DNA of 64,000 bases from assembly GCF_002443255.2 (NCBI RefSeq), contig NW_019211454.1:66293282-66357281 (forward strand), in the 5' to 3' direction. Under the pieces are notes generated by a model, which saw only the letters and a list, made by a program, of their open reading frames with translations, made no database searches and was not told where the DNA came from. Below are positions 62,948 to 64,000 of the stretch, one piece after another. The position numbers and the translations under genes were made by a program. Source of the stretch: Varroa destructor. Its lineage: Eukaryota > Arthropoda > Arachnida > Mesostigmata > Varroidae. Every line of letters begins with the position of its first letter. The stretch's first letter is position 1.

Positions 62948-64000
62948 CTGTTATGCACAAATACCCGGCAGTAGATAAATGGGAAACATGGTTGAGGAAG
63001 TAAAGTTAATGAACCACCAGTTCGCTAACTGTATTGGGAACTTGTAACATGCAAAGATATCGTACCATTACCCCGGACAGCTTTAACCATCTGTGTTAAC
63101 TATGTCTTTTTTTTGCCGCCCTGCTTGGTTGACCGTAAAAATGTTTTCACTGAAAGCGGTGAATATTGAATCTTCTACGAGGAAAATTGTTTTTCGAAGC
63201 CTTTCCTCTACATTGTATTCTGTTCACAAACGTACGCATATCGACGTATGTTAGAAATGCACAGGTGCTCATCAGAGGAAAGCGACTTCGTCAAAATTAG
63301 TTCGTTGTAGGAGATATCGTTTCTGTGCGGTCTCTACTCAATTGGGAATCGGCGCTCGCTCAATTGTTCACAATCTCTAGGTTATCATTGCGATCCTAAG
63401 GCGACCGCCTGCCGCTCGCTTCGAGGCACAAAAATAAAGGTAGAGCTCGCCGCCGTCAGCGTTGTGTCTGGTGTCATCATTGTTGCTGTCATTTGTCGCC
63501 CATGTCCTATTCGTAAAATGTAATCACGGCTTCTTTTTCATCCAAAACTGGTCAAACCTCTTCTCGCTCGCTTCTCTATCCCATCGCATTACTGGCTGCA
63601 GCCGTAATCCTCCTTGAGCTTGTGTTCGGTCCGGCGGTCTTTCGTTTTTCTTCTGTTCTTTGCTTGGCGTTTTCTTTATTCTTTCTACGTTTTTGGTCCT
63701 ACGTCAGAAGGTCACCGAGGGTTATATTTTGGTGGGGAAGAAAAGGACTCCACCCATCTCATTTTTGTTCGAAGTGACACTGTATTATATTACCTTATTA
63801 CACGAGTAGGATCGATTCTACTAGACCGGATTTTGTTGCTGTGGGTGCTGCCACTGGCTCAGGCCACCAGAACTAGGGATAAGCACCGCCTTTACCTGGC
63901 TTTTTCCCCTGCCTCTCTTAGACTGATCCCAAGACAATACAGAATAACTGAGCTAGATATATATATATATATATATATGTATACAATTGCTATCTATATA
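62948..64000 (-). other. Partial upstream intron of the teneurin gene
   Basis: Sequence upstream of exon w1, running off the window. It is AT-rich near the exon and GC-richer at about 63330-63700, with a (TA)n tract at 63957-63978. I looked for EGF, Cys-rich or TTR-domain coding sequence and saw none. The region is taken as intron because exon w1 begins with an acceptor in phase 0. Confidence 0.7.
63957..63978. repeat. (AT)11 microsatellite
   Basis: An uninterrupted AT dinucleotide run. Confidence 0.9.

Overview
The window is animal nuclear DNA. It has AT-rich, microsatellite-laden non-coding sequence, coding exons split by GT-AG introns, one 100-N assembly gap, and no prokaryotic gene packing. 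The one gene I can support is the 3' half of a teneurin (Ten-m/Odz family), read on the minus strand from about 62947 down to a stop at 47246-47248. The protein resembles arthropod Ten-m most closely. A chelicerate such as a mite or tick is my guess, resting only on remembered similarity and the moderate intron sizes.

Teneurin gene (47246-62947, minus). Ten exons can be placed to the base from splice sites: 62680-62947, 62121-62514, 61277-61521, 59743-60001, 59161-59548, 58383-58962, 56694-56986, 54632-56540, 53956-54246 and 47246-47853. All nine junctions keep frame (intron phases 1,2,1,2,0,1,0,1,1), giving 5235 nt and 1744 residues plus a stop. In order the product has the FN-plug, the NHL beta-propeller, the YD-repeat shell with the RHS-associated core, an internal linker, and the C-terminal ABD/Tox-GHH-like region ending in the TCAP segment. 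The N-terminal half (intracellular domain, transmembrane helix, EGF repeats, Cys-rich and TTR domains) must lie beyond base 64000. The last intron is long (6102 bp) and holds GC-richer islands but no recognisable exon. Downstream of the stop are two AATAAA signals with a 10-bp perfect hairpin between them, then (TA)n and (GA)n tracts.

Bases 1 to about 47020 contain no gene I can support. The open reading frames there are about the length expected by chance: at a rough 39% GC, the longest stop-free run expected in six frames of 64 kb is about 135 codons. None shows a family signature. The region has AT-rich stretches, GC-richer islands (about 8040-8720, 13900-15110, 26520-27360, 31440-32170, 40590-41400), microsatellites, homopolymer tails, a few perfect hairpins and short tandem duplications. 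I found no CRISPR array, tRNA, rRNA, intact transposon or new multi-gene system. The most useful points are the complete 3' teneurin gene model, an intron at the site where vertebrate teneurins carry an alternatively spliced NHL insert, an unusual C-terminal tail, and the hairpins.
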